This document shows positions 10,577-20,285 of a stretch of DNA of 64,000 bases, in pieces; within the stretch, counting starts at the first letter, position 1, and every line of letters begins with the position of its first letter. Made by a program: the position numbers and the translations under genes. Source of the stretch: Desulfitibacter sp. BRH_c19 (GTDB taxonomy: Bacteria; Bacillota; DSM-16504; Desulfitibacterales; Desulfitibacteraceae); contig LOER01000032.1 of the NCBI GenBank assembly GCA_001515945.1, positions 1 through 64,000 of the forward strand, given 5' to 3'. The notes below the pieces were generated by a model. That model did not search any database. It saw only the letters and a list, made by a program, of their open reading frames with translations, and had not been told where the DNA came from.

Positions 10577-12438
10577 TTATCACTCCCCCTTGATTGTGTT
10601 TTACGGATAAATAATGTGGATAATGGTGCCAGTATGATTTCTATGGAATATTCTCTATTATGCCAAGGTATATTGTTAGATTTATAACACATTTCTGTAA
10701 CACCTGTACCCCCATATTCAAGATAATTACTACTAAAAACTACCTCATAATTGCCTTGTTCAAATATACCAATCCTATAGTTATGTCTCTGAATCGGTGT
10801 AAAATTACATACAATAATTAAATAATCATCGCGGTTTTTGGCGTAACGCAAAAATGTAATTACACTTTGCTGATAATCATTTGCGTCAATCCATTCAAAT
10901 CCGCGAATTTCATGGTCCAATTCCCATAGAGAACGATTTTGAAGGTAGAAATTGTTTAACTCTTTCACATATAAATGCAATTTATTATGCATTTCAAAAT
11001 TTAGTAAGTGCCAATCTAATTCGTTATTTTCATTCCACTCATTGAATTGACCAAGTTCAATTCCCATAAATAAAAGCTTTTTGCCAGGGTGTGCCATCAT
11101 GTAACCAAGAAGGATCCTTAGCCCTGCAAATTTATGCCAGTAATCCCCGGGCATTTTATTTAGAAGTGATTGTTTACCATGTACTACTTCATCATGTGAT
11201 AAAGGAAGTAAAAAGTTTTCTGAAAAAGCATACATAAATGAAAAAGTAAGCAGATTATGTTCCCATTTTCTGTGTATGGGATCAGTTTCAATATACCTAA
11301 GTACATCATTCATCCAACCCATATTCCATTTATAGTTATAACCTAAGCCACCTACATAGGTCGGTTTTGTGATTAGAGGCATGGCTGTTGATTCCTCTGC
11401 AATCATTAATGCATATGGAAATTTTTCAAATACACATTCATTTAGCCTTTTCATAAAGTCAATTGCTTCTAGATTTTCATGACCACCATAGATATTTGGA
11501 GTCCACTCTCCTGGATTTTTTCCATAATCTAGATAGAGCATGTTAGCAACTGCATCTACTCTTAGACCATCAATATGGTATGCATCGAACCAAAAAATAG
11601 CGTTTGATATCAGAAAGCTTCTCACTTCTGCTTTTGCAAAGTCAAAATTTAATGTTCCCCATCCATAATTTTCACTTCTGTCATAGTATTCAGATTCAAA
11701 AAGATTAGAACCATCAAATTTACTTAAGCCATGATAATCCTTACAAAAGTGGCCAGGTACCCAATCAAGGATGACTCCTATACCCTTTTGATGACACATG
11801 TCTATGAAATACATGAAATCATGGGGAGTTCCATAGCGACTAGTAATAGAATAAAAACCAGTAATTTGATATCCCCAGGAAGCATCATATGGGTGTTCCA
11901 TAATAGGAAGCAGCTCTATATGTGTATAGCCCATATTCGACACATAATTAATCAATACATTGGCAAAATCTCTATAGTTTAAGAAATCACCATTTTCTTT
12001 TCTTTTCCATGAACCTAAATGTACTTCATATATTAAAATAGGCTTATTATAACCCGGACTATTATAATTCTTCCATTGCTGATCATTCCATTTGTACCCA
12101 TCTAAAGAATAGACTTTTGAAGCAGTATTAGGTCTGTATTCAGAATAAAAAGCGTAGGGATCTGATTTAAGCAGTATTTCACCCATATAAGTATGAATTT
12201 CATACTTATATAGAGCTCCATGAGTAATGCCTGGAATAAATATCGTCCAAACTCCGCTTCCATATTCTGTCTCCATAACATGATTGTTTCCATACCAACC
12301 ATTAAAGTCGCCTACTACCCTAACTTCACGAGCATTAGGTGCCCAGACAGTAAATTTAACGCCTGGGATACCATTTTGAAAATACAAATGAGCACCAAAA
12401 CTACAATAAGAGTGATAATTATTGCTTAAAGTAAACAT
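10552..12438 (-). CDS. glgB: 1,4-alpha-glucan branching enzyme
   Basis: This GH13 enzyme introduces alpha-1,6 branches into glycogen. An N-terminal CBM48-like beta-sandwich ([20 protein letters not shown] near residue 30) precedes the barrel with [10 protein letters not shown] (nucleophile Asp), AEEST (acid/base Glu) and LSHDEV, then a C-terminal beta-domain. At 628 residues it is of normal length. It is the first gene of the glycogen operon. AAGGAG lies ten bases before the ATG. A short SD-led reading frame overlaps its start, which might tune its translation. Confidence 0.96.
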   Translation of the reverse strand: MFTLSNNYHSYCSFGAHLYFQNGIPGVKFTVWAPNAREVRVVGDFNGWYGNNHVMETEYGSGVWTIFIPGITHGALYKYEIHTYMGEILLKSDPYAFYSEYRPNTASKVYSLDGYKWNDQQWKNYNSPGYNKPILIYEVHLGSWKRKENGDFLNYRDFANVLINYVSNMGYTHIELLPIMEHPYDASWGYQITGFYSITSRYGTPHDFMYFIDMCHQKGIGVILDWVPGHFCKDYHGLSKFDGSNLFESEYYDRSENYGWGTLNFDFAKAEVRSFLISNAIFWFDAYHIDGLRVDAVANMLYLDYGKNPGEWTPNIYGGHENLEAIDFMKRLNECVFEKFPYALMIAEESTAMPLITKPTYVGGLGYNYKWNMGWMNDVLRYIETDPIHRKWEHNLLTFSFMYAFSENFLLPLSHDEVVHGKQSLLNKMPGDYWHKFAGLRILLGYMMAHPGKKLLFMGIELGQFNEWNENNELDWHLLNFEMHNKLHLYVKELNNFYLQNRSLWELDHEIRGFEWIDANDYQQSVITFLRYAKNRDDYLIIVCNFTPIQRHNYRIGIFEQGNYEVVFSSNYLEYGGTGVTEMCYKSNNIPWHNREYSIEIILAPLSTLFIRKTQSRGSDKCNNKENV

Positions 12439-12490
12439 TATTTATTGCTCCTTGATTAATAAATGTTAGTATATGGAAATTATTAGCCAT
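12419..12490 (-). CDS. Possible 23-aa leader peptide overlapping glgB start
   Basis: On the minus strand an ATG at 12490 follows AGGGGG with five bases between. It opens a 23-codon frame (MANNFHILTF...) that ends with TAA at 12419, inside glgB in another frame. The ribosome binding site is as good as that of glgB. The peptide has no family I recognise. It could couple translation to glgB or be a chance frame. Confidence 0.3.
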   Translation of the reverse strand: MANNFHILTFINQGAINNVYFKQ

Positions 12491-12550
12491 AATGTCCCCC
12501 TAATCCTTCAGGATATTTTCGATTAAACTAGGCTTAAATGTAATATAATG

Positions 12551-12587
12551 CAAAAAAACAGAGTTTCGAGTATAACTCGAACTCTGT
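12551..12587 (-). terminator. Intrinsic terminator after the methyltransferase gene
   Basis: On the minus strand a stem of about 12 base pairs (ACAGAGTTCGAGT paired with ACTCGAAACTCTGT, one bulge) is followed by seven T residues. It lies about 20 bases downstream of the stop at 12608. Confidence 0.85.
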
Positions 12588-12607
12588 TTCTATTGCAGTT
12601 GGTTAAA

Positions 12608-13747
12608 TTATGATTGTTTTCTAGGTGGTCTTGGTCCAAAGTATTGATAATAATCAACTTTAATTTTTCCATTATAAAGCTTTCTTTTTTTACTGGCCTT
12701 CTTTCCGAATAATGTTTCAAACTTTTCATGAGAGGTTAGTATGTAATAAGACCAAGTGTCTAGCCTACTGAATACTTTCCCCATTTCCTTGTATAGCTTT
12801 TCAACTTCTGGTAGGTTCCCGAGACGCTCTCCATAAGGAGGATTAGAAATGATTTTTCCATATTTTTTTTGGCTACTGAAATCAGATAGAGGTAGCTGTT
12901 GAAAGTGTATATCCTGTTCAAGATTAAATTTAGCGGCATTAATTCTTGCAAGCTTTATGGATGGACCATCAATATCTGTACCTATGATGTCTAGTTTCAG
13001 TTTTCTTACATTATCCCGTGCTTCCTCCCTAACTTTTTTCCAAACACTTTTTGGTATGTTGGGCCACCTATCCGATACAAATTCACGGTTAATTCCTGGT
13101 GCTATGTTTTGCCCAATTAATGCAGCCTCTATGGGAATTGTACCTGAACCACACAAGGGATCTATTAAGGTTGTATCTGGATACCATTTTGAAAGTAAGA
13201 CTAGAGCTGCTGCAAGTGTCTCTCGTAGTGGTGCTGTACTAGTCAGCTCTCTGTAACCTCTTTTATGTAATCCTGGCCCACTAGTATCTATGGTCAATGT
13301 TGCTATATCTTTTAATAAAGCTACTTCAATTTTATATAGAGGCCCCTTTTCTTCAAACCACTGAGTTTTATACTTTTTCTTCATGCTCTCTACAACTGCC
13401 TTTTTAACTATAGCTTGACAATCAGAGATACTAAATAGTGTTGATTTAATTGACTTGCCATCCACGGGAAACTCTGCATTAGCAGGAATAATCTCTGGCC
13501 ATGGAAGTGCTTTTGTCTTTTCAAATAGCTCGTCAAAGGTGGTTGCTTTAAATTCTCCTACTTTCAAACGTATCCTATCGGCTGTTCTTAGCATTATGTT
13601 TGTTCTACAAAGGCTCTCTTCATCGCCAGTAAAGCTTACTTTTGCATTTTCAACGGTTATATCTTCATATCCAAGGCTTTTAAGCTCTTGTGCTACTACT
13701 GCTTCTAATCCAAAAGTTGCAGTAGCAATTAAATTAAGCTTGGACAA
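12608..13747 (-). CDS. THUMP-domain RNA methyltransferase (RlmL/YpsC family)
   Basis: This protein is probably a SAM-dependent 23S rRNA guanine-N2 methyltransferase. The N-terminal half is a THUMP RNA-binding domain. The C-terminal half is a Rossmann methyltransferase with IDPLCGSGTIPIEAALI (SAM motif) and ISNPPYGERLG (catalytic NPPY). The open frame runs to 13852, but a TTG at 13747 preceded by AAAGGAGTGGGG gives a 379-residue protein starting at the conserved SKLNLIATATFGLE, so I choose it. It is a single gene with its own terminator. Confidence 0.88.
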   Translation of the reverse strand: MSKLNLIATATFGLEAVVAQELKSLGYEDITVENAKVSFTGDEESLCRTNIMLRTADRIRLKVGEFKATTFDELFEKTKALPWPEIIPANAEFPVDGKSIKSTLFSISDCQAIVKKAVVESMKKKYKTQWFEEKGPLYKIEVALLKDIATLTIDTSGPGLHKRGYRELTSTAPLRETLAAALVLLSKWYPDTTLIDPLCGSGTIPIEAALIGQNIAPGINREFVSDRWPNIPKSVWKKVREEARDNVRKLKLDIIGTDIDGPSIKLARINAAKFNLEQDIHFQQLPLSDFSSQKKYGKIISNPPYGERLGNLPEVEKLYKEMGKVFSRLDTWSYYILTSHEKFETLFGKKASKKRKLYNGKIKVDYYQYFGPRPPRKQS

Positions 13748-13790
13748 AAACCCCACTCCTTTCTTGATCTTGATAACATTTATGCATGAA

Positions 13791-13823
13791 TAAATAAACA
13801 AAGAAGGTAGGCCGCAACCTACC
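13791..13823 (-). terminator. Intrinsic terminator after sspH
   Basis: GGTAGGTTGCGGCCTACC on the minus strand forms a compact hairpin followed by a T-rich tract (TTCTTTGTTTATTT). It lies between sspH and the methyltransferase gene on the same strand. Confidence 0.65.
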
Positions 13824-13873
13824 CTGCAACATGACAACCTATTTCTTAACACTGTAAAATTATAGCATACTTA

Positions 13874-14056
13874 TCAATTAATCTCTATAAGATCGTGTAC
13901 ATGTATATCTTTTCTCTTACTGGTGGTGTCACCCAAAGTAACTTTTGCTGTTTGTGTATTTGGATCTAAACTATCAATCCAAACTGGTTCGCCTTGATAT
14001 AACACCTCAAATGTTGCAGGAGAATTTAGTATTTCTTCTGCTCTAGAATACAGCAT
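13874..14056 (-). CDS. sspH: Small acid-soluble spore protein, H type
   Basis: This 60-residue protein matches the SspH family in length and pattern: RAEEILNSP, then a short VLYQGEPVWI beta-strand, then NTQTAKVT and a VHDLIEI C-terminus. SspH proteins accumulate in the forespore of endospore formers. The frame opens at 14065, but the first GTG lies inside the ribosome binding site AAGGAGTGG. The ATG at 14056 has correct spacing. This gene is the window's direct evidence that the organism sporulates. I did not identify a sigma-G promoter. Confidence 0.88.
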   Translation of the reverse strand: MLYSRAEEILNSPATFEVLYQGEPVWIDSLDPNTQTAKVTLGDTTSKRKDIHVHDLIEIN

Positions 14057-14302
14057 ATTTACCACTCCTTGAAATTAATTTTTTTATTATTGTTGCTTTT
14101 AACAAGGAACCTTATACCCATGAATTAAATGGTCTAGAAACCGCCAGTAACACTAATGAAATTGTTCAATAGTATTTAGTGTGTGCAGATGTTGAAGTTT
14201 AGCGGTGTTAGTCATCGAAAAAATTGTTGAAGGAAGAGGAAATTGCTAATAATAAAAGAATAAAGGTTTAACATAAAATAAGGTTATGTGGAGGAATAAT
14301 CC

Positions 14303-14749
14303 ATGAATTATTGGCTATTAAAAACTGAACCAGAAGAATATAGTTGGGATGATCTGATTAAAGATAAGAAGGGTATATGGGACGGTGTTAAGGGAAACCA
14401 AGCCCTTAATAATATTTCTAGGATACAAATAGGTGACAGAGTATTTATTTACCATACTGGCAAAGAGCGCAGTATTATTGGTACTGCTGAAATAACATCA
14501 GATCCTTATCCAGACCCTACAGAAAAAGATAATAAATATCTTGTATTCCAATTAGTACCTACTGCAAAATTAGAAAGACCCGTAAGCTTGCAAAAAATAA
14601 AAGAGTTAGCAAATGATGATTCAGATGAAGAAAAAGATATTTTAAAAAACTGGGAACTTGTTCGTCAACCCCGGCTATCAATTGTCCCTGTTACCTATGA
14701 ACAATGGAAAAAAGTCATAGATGTATCTTCAAATGGTAGCATCCGTTAA
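14303..14749 (+). CDS. EVE (PUA-like) domain protein
   Basis: A 148-residue protein consisting of one EVE domain: MNYWLLKTEPEEYSWDDL at the N-terminus, GIWDGVKGNQALN, then GDRVFIYHTGKERSIIGTAE. Family members bind modified bases in DNA or RNA, and their cellular role is often unclear. It is one of few plus-strand genes here. GGAGGAATAATCC precedes the ATG. Its end abuts the convergent FtsA-like gene, with the two stop codons adjacent. Confidence 0.88.
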   Translation: MNYWLLKTEPEEYSWDDLIKDKKGIWDGVKGNQALNNISRIQIGDRVFIYHTGKERSIIGTAEITSDPYPDPTEKDNKYLVFQLVPTAKLERPVSLQKIKELANDDSDEEKDILKNWELVRQPRLSIVPVTYEQWKKVIDVSSNGSIR

Positions 14750-16747
14750 CTAAGCCCAATAGATTTCAACTTTATCGCCATCGTTTATATAGGATGTATA
14801 TGCTGCATCTTCATTATTAACTTTTAATACAAGCTTTTTCTTATCTAGAGGTGGTGTTGTTGGAAAATTAATTTTTTTAAAAATGTCTAGCAACATCAAT
14901 GGATTATTATTGTCTTCTAAAAGTATATTTTCATCATTAAGAGTAATGTTAACAGTATGATTAGGTACTATATCAGTACTATGATTCTGATTATCAACTT
15001 TAGACTTATAAATAAATTCTATTTCATCATTATTATGTACCTCAGTTTCCAAAGAGGAAATTAATAAATTAATTGATACTTCTTTAATAGTGTCAGTATC
15101 TATTTCTAAATATTCACAAACATCCTTTACGGTATTAATGGGATTTACAGTTATTATTGCTTTATCTTTTAATGGGGTATTATGCTTAACCCTGTTTCTA
15201 TTCTGATAAATCATGGGTTTTAGGTATCGCTTTTGACCATTTATAAACAAGGACTTATCTAGAACTTTTGGAAGAATATCTTTTATATGCCCCTTTGCAT
15301 CTTCTCCTGGCTGGGCAGGTATAAAAGTGATTTTATCTCCATATTTTACGAAATCATCGAGATTTGCTGGTTCACCATTTATCTTAATCTGCGGATCAGT
15401 TCCTTTAAGGCCTTTTAATATTTTAATCTTGTTATTTAATTCGACCGTGATTCCCATACCTGGTTTGGCCACTAACTCAGAGTTTTTAAACCCACTAGCA
15501 ATTAGAGCATCTAGAACTATTAGCTTTTCTCTGCCAAATATTCTAACCATTTCACCATTAACTATTATAAATTCAAAGCTATTTCTTATACCTAGTGTCT
15601 GGGTAAAGGCAATTCCTATTGGCGTGATAGCCATTGGACCAGATAACTTGTTAGCTGCACCAGTAATATTATTAATGACTTCTCTCCCTCTTATGGCAAC
15701 TCTATCCTTAGTGAGACCTGCATGAATTGCAATTTTTTCAGCTAATAAAGGGGTAAGGCTTCCACCACCAATAAGCAGAATTGCTTGTGGGCCTTTACCA
15801 TTTAGGGTAATTATTTCTTGGGATATTTTTTTTGCTAGGTTTTCAATCTCTAGTGATATTTTATCGATTATAACCTTTGCATCGGTATGGATAGTCATAC
15901 CAAGAATATCTTCATATGAAATACTTGTACTTGAATTTAATTTTCGCTTAATAACTTCTGCAGTATTGAAATCTACTAATAGTTTATCAGAAATTGCCTC
16001 GGTAATCATATCCCCAGCAGAGGGAACCATGGCATAAGAGCATATGGCACCATCATAAGATATAGCAATGTCAGAGGTACCAGCACCTATATCTACCAAG
16101 GCAAGGTTTAATTTTCTCATCCCTTCAGTTATTACTAGACTACTTGCTGCGATAGGTTCCAATGTCATATTTTTGATAACTAAGCCCGCACCAGTAATTA
16201 CTGAGTTTAAAGAATCAACAACTATTCGTGGCAAAAATGTTGCAATAACCTCAACCCCGATTAAACTTCCTCGTTGTCCAATTAAATTTATCATTTTCTG
16301 AGAATCTAAATAATATCCAATAACGGAATGACCAACACAATAATAATTATTATCCTCTTGAGGATGGTACTTTTTCTTAATTAATTTTTGGGCCTCTTGA
16401 ATTCCTGTCATTACTAAAGAGTAAACGGTATTATCATCTACAAGATCTCCTTGTGTTAGTTTTTTGTTTACAGAAGCTTTTTGTGTATAGAGAGCTCTTC
16501 CGGCTGCAGCGACAGAAACCTCTGTAAGCTTTCCTTTTATCCTTTTTTCTAGCTTATTCTTTACTTTTTTGATAACCTTTGTTACAGCAGGAATGTCATG
16601 GATTTGCCCGTCAAGCATGGAACGAGTATTGTGCTCTTCAATTTCTGATGCTAAAATATGAAATCTATCATTTCTGGATTCAAGAACAACACCTATTACA
16701 GTACGAGTTCCTACATCCAATGCAAAATACAAGGTTTTATCAGTCAC
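14750..16747 (-). CDS. FtsA/actin-fold ATPase with C-terminal beta-grasp-like modules
   Basis: This 665-residue protein has an actin/Hsp70-type ATPase core: ALDVGTRTVIGVV (phosphate 1) near the start, ALVDIGAGTSDIAIS (phosphate 2) in the middle, and ILLIGGGSLTP (adenosine motif) near residue 330. It resembles FtsA/PilM-type proteins but is far longer than FtsA (about 420 aa). The extra C-terminal half seems to hold repeated small domains, with ThiS-like YVNDGDKVEI-type endings seen at KYGDKITFI and INDGDKVEIYWA. The GTG at 16747, preceded by GAGGTG, is chosen over the longer frame to 16846. It may act in division or envelope assembly. The exact role is unknown. Confidence 0.75.
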   Translation of the reverse strand: MTDKTLYFALDVGTRTVIGVVLESRNDRFHILASEIEEHNTRSMLDGQIHDIPAVTKVIKKVKNKLEKRIKGKLTEVSVAAAGRALYTQKASVNKKLTQGDLVDDNTVYSLVMTGIQEAQKLIKKKYHPQEDNNYYCVGHSVIGYYLDSQKMINLIGQRGSLIGVEVIATFLPRIVVDSLNSVITGAGLVIKNMTLEPIAASSLVITEGMRKLNLALVDIGAGTSDIAISYDGAICSYAMVPSAGDMITEAISDKLLVDFNTAEVIKRKLNSSTSISYEDILGMTIHTDAKVIIDKISLEIENLAKKISQEIITLNGKGPQAILLIGGGSLTPLLAEKIAIHAGLTKDRVAIRGREVINNITGAANKLSGPMAITPIGIAFTQTLGIRNSFEFIIVNGEMVRIFGREKLIVLDALIASGFKNSELVAKPGMGITVELNNKIKILKGLKGTDPQIKINGEPANLDDFVKYGDKITFIPAQPGEDAKGHIKDILPKVLDKSLFINGQKRYLKPMIYQNRNRVKHNTPLKDKAIITVNPINTVKDVCEYLEIDTDTIKEVSINLLISSLETEVHNNDEIEFIYKSKVDNQNHSTDIVPNHTVNITLNDENILLEDNNNPLMLLDIFKKINFPTTPPLDKKKLVLKVNNEDAAYTSYINDGDKVEIYWA

Positions 16748-16855
16748 TTCTTTCACCTCTTTTATCCAAAATATTCTATATGGGTTAAACCCCGTTTCTT
16801 CACTAATTTTCGACAATAGATATATTTTTCCTTTAATTCCTACCAAATTTATGCT

Positions 16856-16899
16856 TTAAAAATACTAAAGGACCCAGGGAATAATCCCGGGTCCTTTAG
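16856..16899 (-). terminator. Intrinsic terminator of the heme operon
   Basis: A long stem (CTAAAGGACCCGGGA paired with TCCCTGGGTCCTTTAG, four-base loop) is followed on the minus strand by TATTTTTAAAG. It lies 100 bases past hemL, the last gene of the heme operon. Confidence 0.88.
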
Positions 16900-16998
16900 C
16901 TCAAGGAGGTCTATGAAGAAGTGAGTGTGCCTTTCTATTATTTCCATTGATAGTATAATTATAACAAACCTATGTAAATTATTATGTTTTTAGTTGTT

Positions 16999-18294
16999 CT
17001 ATGAATTTGCTACAGCTTTAAAAGCCTTAAATGCTGCTTCAATGGTTTTTTCAATATTCTTATCTTCATGAACATACGACATGAACCCTGCTTCAAACTG
17101 AGAAGGGGCTACATATACTCCCTCCTCAAGAAGGGTTCTAAAGTATGCCACAAACTTGTCAATATTGGATGTTGCTGCACTTTGAAAATCAGTAACTTTT
17201 TCTCCTGTAAAAAATGCTGAAAACATGCTTCCTACCCGTGTGAAGTATACCTCAGCACCTGCTGATTGGGCAGCACCCTTCATTCCTGCAGCAAGCTTAG
17301 CGCTCTTTTCCTCTAATTTATCATATACATTTTTATTTTGAAGTATTTTTAAAGTGGTATATCCCGCTGTCATAGCTAACGGGTTTCCAGATAGAGTTCC
17401 TGCCTGGTAAACTGGTCCTACAGGAGATACATATTCCATAATTTCCTTCTTTCCACCATATGCACCCACAGGTAAACCTCCGCCAATAATCTTTCCTAAG
17501 CAAGTAAGATCTGGAGTTATCTTGTAAATGGATTGTGCACCCCCTAGAGCTACCCTAAAGCCTGTCATTACCTCGTCAAATATTAACAAAGCACCATATT
17601 GTTCAGTAATCTTTCGAACGCCTTGTAAATATCCATCTACAGGGGGAATGCATCCCATATTTCCGGGAATTGGCTCTAGAATGACGGCAGCAATATTTTC
17701 ACCTTCTTGAGAAAATATCTTTTCCAAAGTTTCTAAATCATTAAAAGGGGCCGTAATGGTGTTTTGAGCAGTATTACTTGGAACACCTGGACTGGTTGGT
17801 ACCCCATGTGTTAGAGCTCCGGAGCCAGCTTTTATTAATAGAAAATCAGCATGGCCATGATAACAGCCTTCAAATTTAACTATCTTATCTCTGCCTGTAT
17901 AGCCTCTAGCCAATCTTAGAGCACTCATTGTTGCTTCAGTACCTGAATTAACCATTCTTACCATTTCAATTGATGGCACACATTCAGTAACTAGCTTAGC
18001 CATTTTTGTCTCAAGCTCTGTAGGAGCTCCAAAGCTTGTGCCTGTTTCCAAACAGTCTTTTAGTGCACTACTTACTTCAGGATGACAATGCCCTAAAATT
18101 AAAGGTCCCCAGGAAGCTACATAGTCGATATAACTATTGCCGTCTTCATCAAATATGTAAGGACCATTTCCTCTGGCAATAAAAGGAGGATCCATTCTTA
18201 CAGATTTAAAAGCACGGACTGGACTATTAACGCCTCCTGGGATATACTTTTGTGCTTCAGCAAACATTTCCTTTGAACGGGACAAATTAAGCAT
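16999..18294 (-). CDS. hemL: Glutamate-1-semialdehyde 2,1-aminomutase
   Basis: This PLP enzyme converts glutamate-1-semialdehyde to 5-aminolevulinate, the second step of the C5 heme pathway. The 431-residue protein shows [10 protein letters not shown], the PLP-binding [12 protein letters not shown], and the Schiff-base lysine in [24 protein letters not shown] precedes the ATG. It is the last gene of the heme operon, although it acts early in the pathway. Confidence 0.97.
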   Translation of the reverse strand: MLNLSRSKEMFAEAQKYIPGGVNSPVRAFKSVRMDPPFIARGNGPYIFDEDGNSYIDYVASWGPLILGHCHPEVSSALKDCLETGTSFGAPTELETKMAKLVTECVPSIEMVRMVNSGTEATMSALRLARGYTGRDKIVKFEGCYHGHADFLLIKAGSGALTHGVPTSPGVPSNTAQNTITAPFNDLETLEKIFSQEGENIAAVILEPIPGNMGCIPPVDGYLQGVRKITEQYGALLIFDEVMTGFRVALGGAQSIYKITPDLTCLGKIIGGGLPVGAYGGKKEIMEYVSPVGPVYQAGTLSGNPLAMTAGYTTLKILQNKNVYDKLEEKSAKLAAGMKGAAQSAGAEVYFTRVGSMFSAFFTGEKVTDFQSAATSNIDKFVAYFRTLLEEGVYVAPSQFEAGFMSYVHEDKNIEKTIEAAFKAFKAVANS

Positions 18295-18345
18295 TTTATA
18301 ACCCCTTTATAATTTAATCTTTTAATTATATAACAATCAACAAGA

Positions 18346-18816
18346 CTATTCTAAAAAATATTTCATACTTATCTTCTTCAGTTCTTCTGTACTAAAAAAT
18401 AGTTGATAAGGATAATCGCCTACTAAATTTGAAATCTTATTTGCCATTTGTTCACATTCTTCCCTTGTAGGAAAATGTATCATAGCAAAAATATTAAAAT
18501 GCCAGTCCTTGCTGGTAGGTCTTTGATAACAATGGGTTACCTCAGGGAAGGAGGCAATTTCATTGCCTACCCTTTCACAATCTTTCTCGGGAACCTTCCA
18601 AACAATCATTGCATTAGCTTCTATACCCATTTCTCTGTGCCTTAAAGCTGCACCAATCCTACGTATATAGCCTTCTTTCTTCATGAATCTAATTTTTTTT
18701 AAAAGTTCTTCCTCAGTAATTCCTAACTTTTGAGCAACTTCATTATAGGGTCTACTAACAAGGGGAAGGTCTTTCTGAAGCTCTCTTATAATACTAACGT
18801 CTTCTTTTGTAATCAT
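18346..18816 (-). CDS. ahbB: Siroheme decarboxylase subunit AhbB
   Basis: AhbA and AhbB together decarboxylate siroheme to 12,18-didecarboxysiroheme in the siroheme-dependent heme route. This 156-residue protein has an AsnC/Lrp-like winged helix at the N-terminus (YNEVAQKLGITEEELLKKI) and an effector-like ferredoxin fold with THCYQRPTSKDWHFNIFAMIHF, the family segment near the active site. Its ATG overlaps the last four bases of ahbA. Generic annotation as an AsnC regulator would be misleading, since the neighbours fix its role. Confidence 0.92.
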   Translation of the reverse strand: MITKEDVSIIRELQKDLPLVSRPYNEVAQKLGITEEELLKKIRFMKKEGYIRRIGAALRHREMGIEANAMIVWKVPEKDCERVGNEIASFPEVTHCYQRPTSKDWHFNIFAMIHFPTREECEQMANKISNLVGDYPYQLFFSTEELKKISMKYFLE

Positions 18817-19274
18817 TTGCCTACACCTTTCACAGAAAACTTTACATTAATCTTGAAAAATCTTTTAGCAGGAAGCTGCAGTAAATCCTGTATCCCACTT
18901 AACTCCATAATCTCACTACAGATATTATCAATATGATCTGTCGATGGAGCAATTAAAGTAAACCACATATTATACTTATGTTCTCGAAGATAGTTATGGG
19001 TTACACCAGGATATGCATTAACTAGCTTAGCAACTTTAGAAATCTTATCTTTTGGAACCTTCATAGCACATAATGTACTTTTATAGCCTAATTTACGTGA
19101 ATCAAATATCGCTCCCAGTCTGCGAATGATTCCCATATCTTGGAGGCTACTTATCCTTTGTAGTACTTCTTCTTCAGATATGCCTACACTTATCGCCAGG
19201 TCCTTGTATGGCTCTGACGATATGGGAAAACTATCCTGAATAATCTCTAGTATTTTTTGATCAACATTATCCAT
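18813..19274 (-). CDS. ahbA: Siroheme decarboxylase subunit AhbA
   Basis: Partner of AhbB in siroheme decarboxylation. It has an N-terminal winged helix followed by GVTHNYLREHKYNMWFTLIAP, the AhbA/NirD-type signature. The frame is open to 19367 only because it reads through the end of ahbD. The ATG at 19274 has GGAGG eleven bases upstream and shares one base with the ahbD stop codon (TAATG), so the true protein is 153 residues. It is similar to AhbB next door, an ancient tandem duplication known for this family. Confidence 0.92.
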   Translation of the reverse strand: MDNVDQKILEIIQDSFPISSEPYKDLAISVGISEEEVLQRISSLQDMGIIRRLGAIFDSRKLGYKSTLCAMKVPKDKISKVAKLVNAYPGVTHNYLREHKYNMWFTLIAPSTDHIDNICSEIMELSGIQDLLQLPAKRFFKINVKFSVKGVGK

Positions 19275-20266
19275 TATAAACCAGTCCTCCCATGGTATAA
19301 ACACCAGGGTTCCTCTGCCATGTAGCTTCCATGATAATAATATGCTCTTGCACGGCAGCCACCACAAATCTTTTTAAAATCACAAACTCCGCAACCTCCC
19401 TCATAATCCATGGTACGTAGCTCCTTGAAAACGTCACTTTCCTCCCATATGAGATTAAAAGGTTTTTCCTTTACATTACCTATTGGAATATTAAGATAGG
19501 CACAAGGCTGTATATCTCCCCTGGGGCCAATGATGCAATAGGATGTACCTGCTAGGCATCCTCTTCCGAATCTCACCTTTTGACCTCTTTGTTTAGCTAT
19601 TCTCATAAATTGGGGAGCACATGTAGGTTTTATTTCGATCTCTACTTTTTCCGATTTATCTTGAATTTTATTTAATAGATCCTCATATTCTTTAGCTCTG
19701 AGGCTTTCCTGTTCAATATTTGCTCCTCTACCTGTAGGAACCAGGAAGAAAATATGATGTGCCATTGCTCCAATCTTTACTGCAAAATCAGTTAAATTTA
19801 CTATTTCATCTTTATTCCAATCCATAACAGTTGTATGAATTTGAAATCGCAAGCCTACTTCTTTACAGATTTCCATACCTCTTACTGCTTCTTTCCATGC
19901 ACCTTTATATTTGCGAAGCTTATCATGCTTTTCAGGATCCATACTATCAAGGCTGATACCAATGCCCATAGCACCAGCATCTTTTAATTGTTTAGCTAAG
20001 TCTTTTGTAAGAAGTGAACCATTAGTTCCAAAAACCGGACGTAAACCGAGGCTGGAGGCATGTTGTACTAATTCCACAATATCATTTCTCAAAAGGGGCT
20101 CTCCACCACTAAAAATCATAATCTTAAACCCAGCTTGGGCTATCTCATCAAGCATTTTCCTTGCCTCTTGGGTTGACAACTCGCTATCTGCTTTTGCACC
20201 AGCATCTCTATAGCAGTGGTCGCAAAACATATTACATTGATTTGTAGAATTCCAAGAAACTATCAT
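19274..20266 (-). CDS. ahbD: Radical SAM heme synthase AhbD (NirJ2 type)
   Basis: AhbD converts iron-coproporphyrin III to heme by radical decarboxylation of two propionates. The 330-residue protein begins with the radical SAM cluster motif C11-x3-C15-x2-C18 (QCNMFCDHCYRD), has GGEPL nearby, and ends in a SPASM-like cysteine-rich region (CGVCDFKKICGGCRARAYYYHG). Length and the IVSWNSTNQCN start match the shorter NirJ2/AhbD group rather than AhbC. The stop overlaps the ahbA start. Its place beside ahbA and ahbB supports the assignment. Confidence 0.9.
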   Translation of the reverse strand: MIVSWNSTNQCNMFCDHCYRDAGAKADSELSTQEARKMLDEIAQAGFKIMIFSGGEPLLRNDIVELVQHASSLGLRPVFGTNGSLLTKDLAKQLKDAGAMGIGISLDSMDPEKHDKLRKYKGAWKEAVRGMEICKEVGLRFQIHTTVMDWNKDEIVNLTDFAVKIGAMAHHIFFLVPTGRGANIEQESLRAKEYEDLLNKIQDKSEKVEIEIKPTCAPQFMRIAKQRGQKVRFGRGCLAGTSYCIIGPRGDIQPCAYLNIPIGNVKEKPFNLIWEESDVFKELRTMDYEGGCGVCDFKKICGGCRARAYYYHGSYMAEEPWCLYHGRTGL

Positions 20267-20285
20267 TATTTTGCTTCCTCCCTCA

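Noticed and set aside
18346-19274. AsnC/Lrp-type transcription regulators
   Set aside because: Sequence alone could suggest this, but the paired layout, family motifs and heme-operon context identify siroheme decarboxylase subunits.
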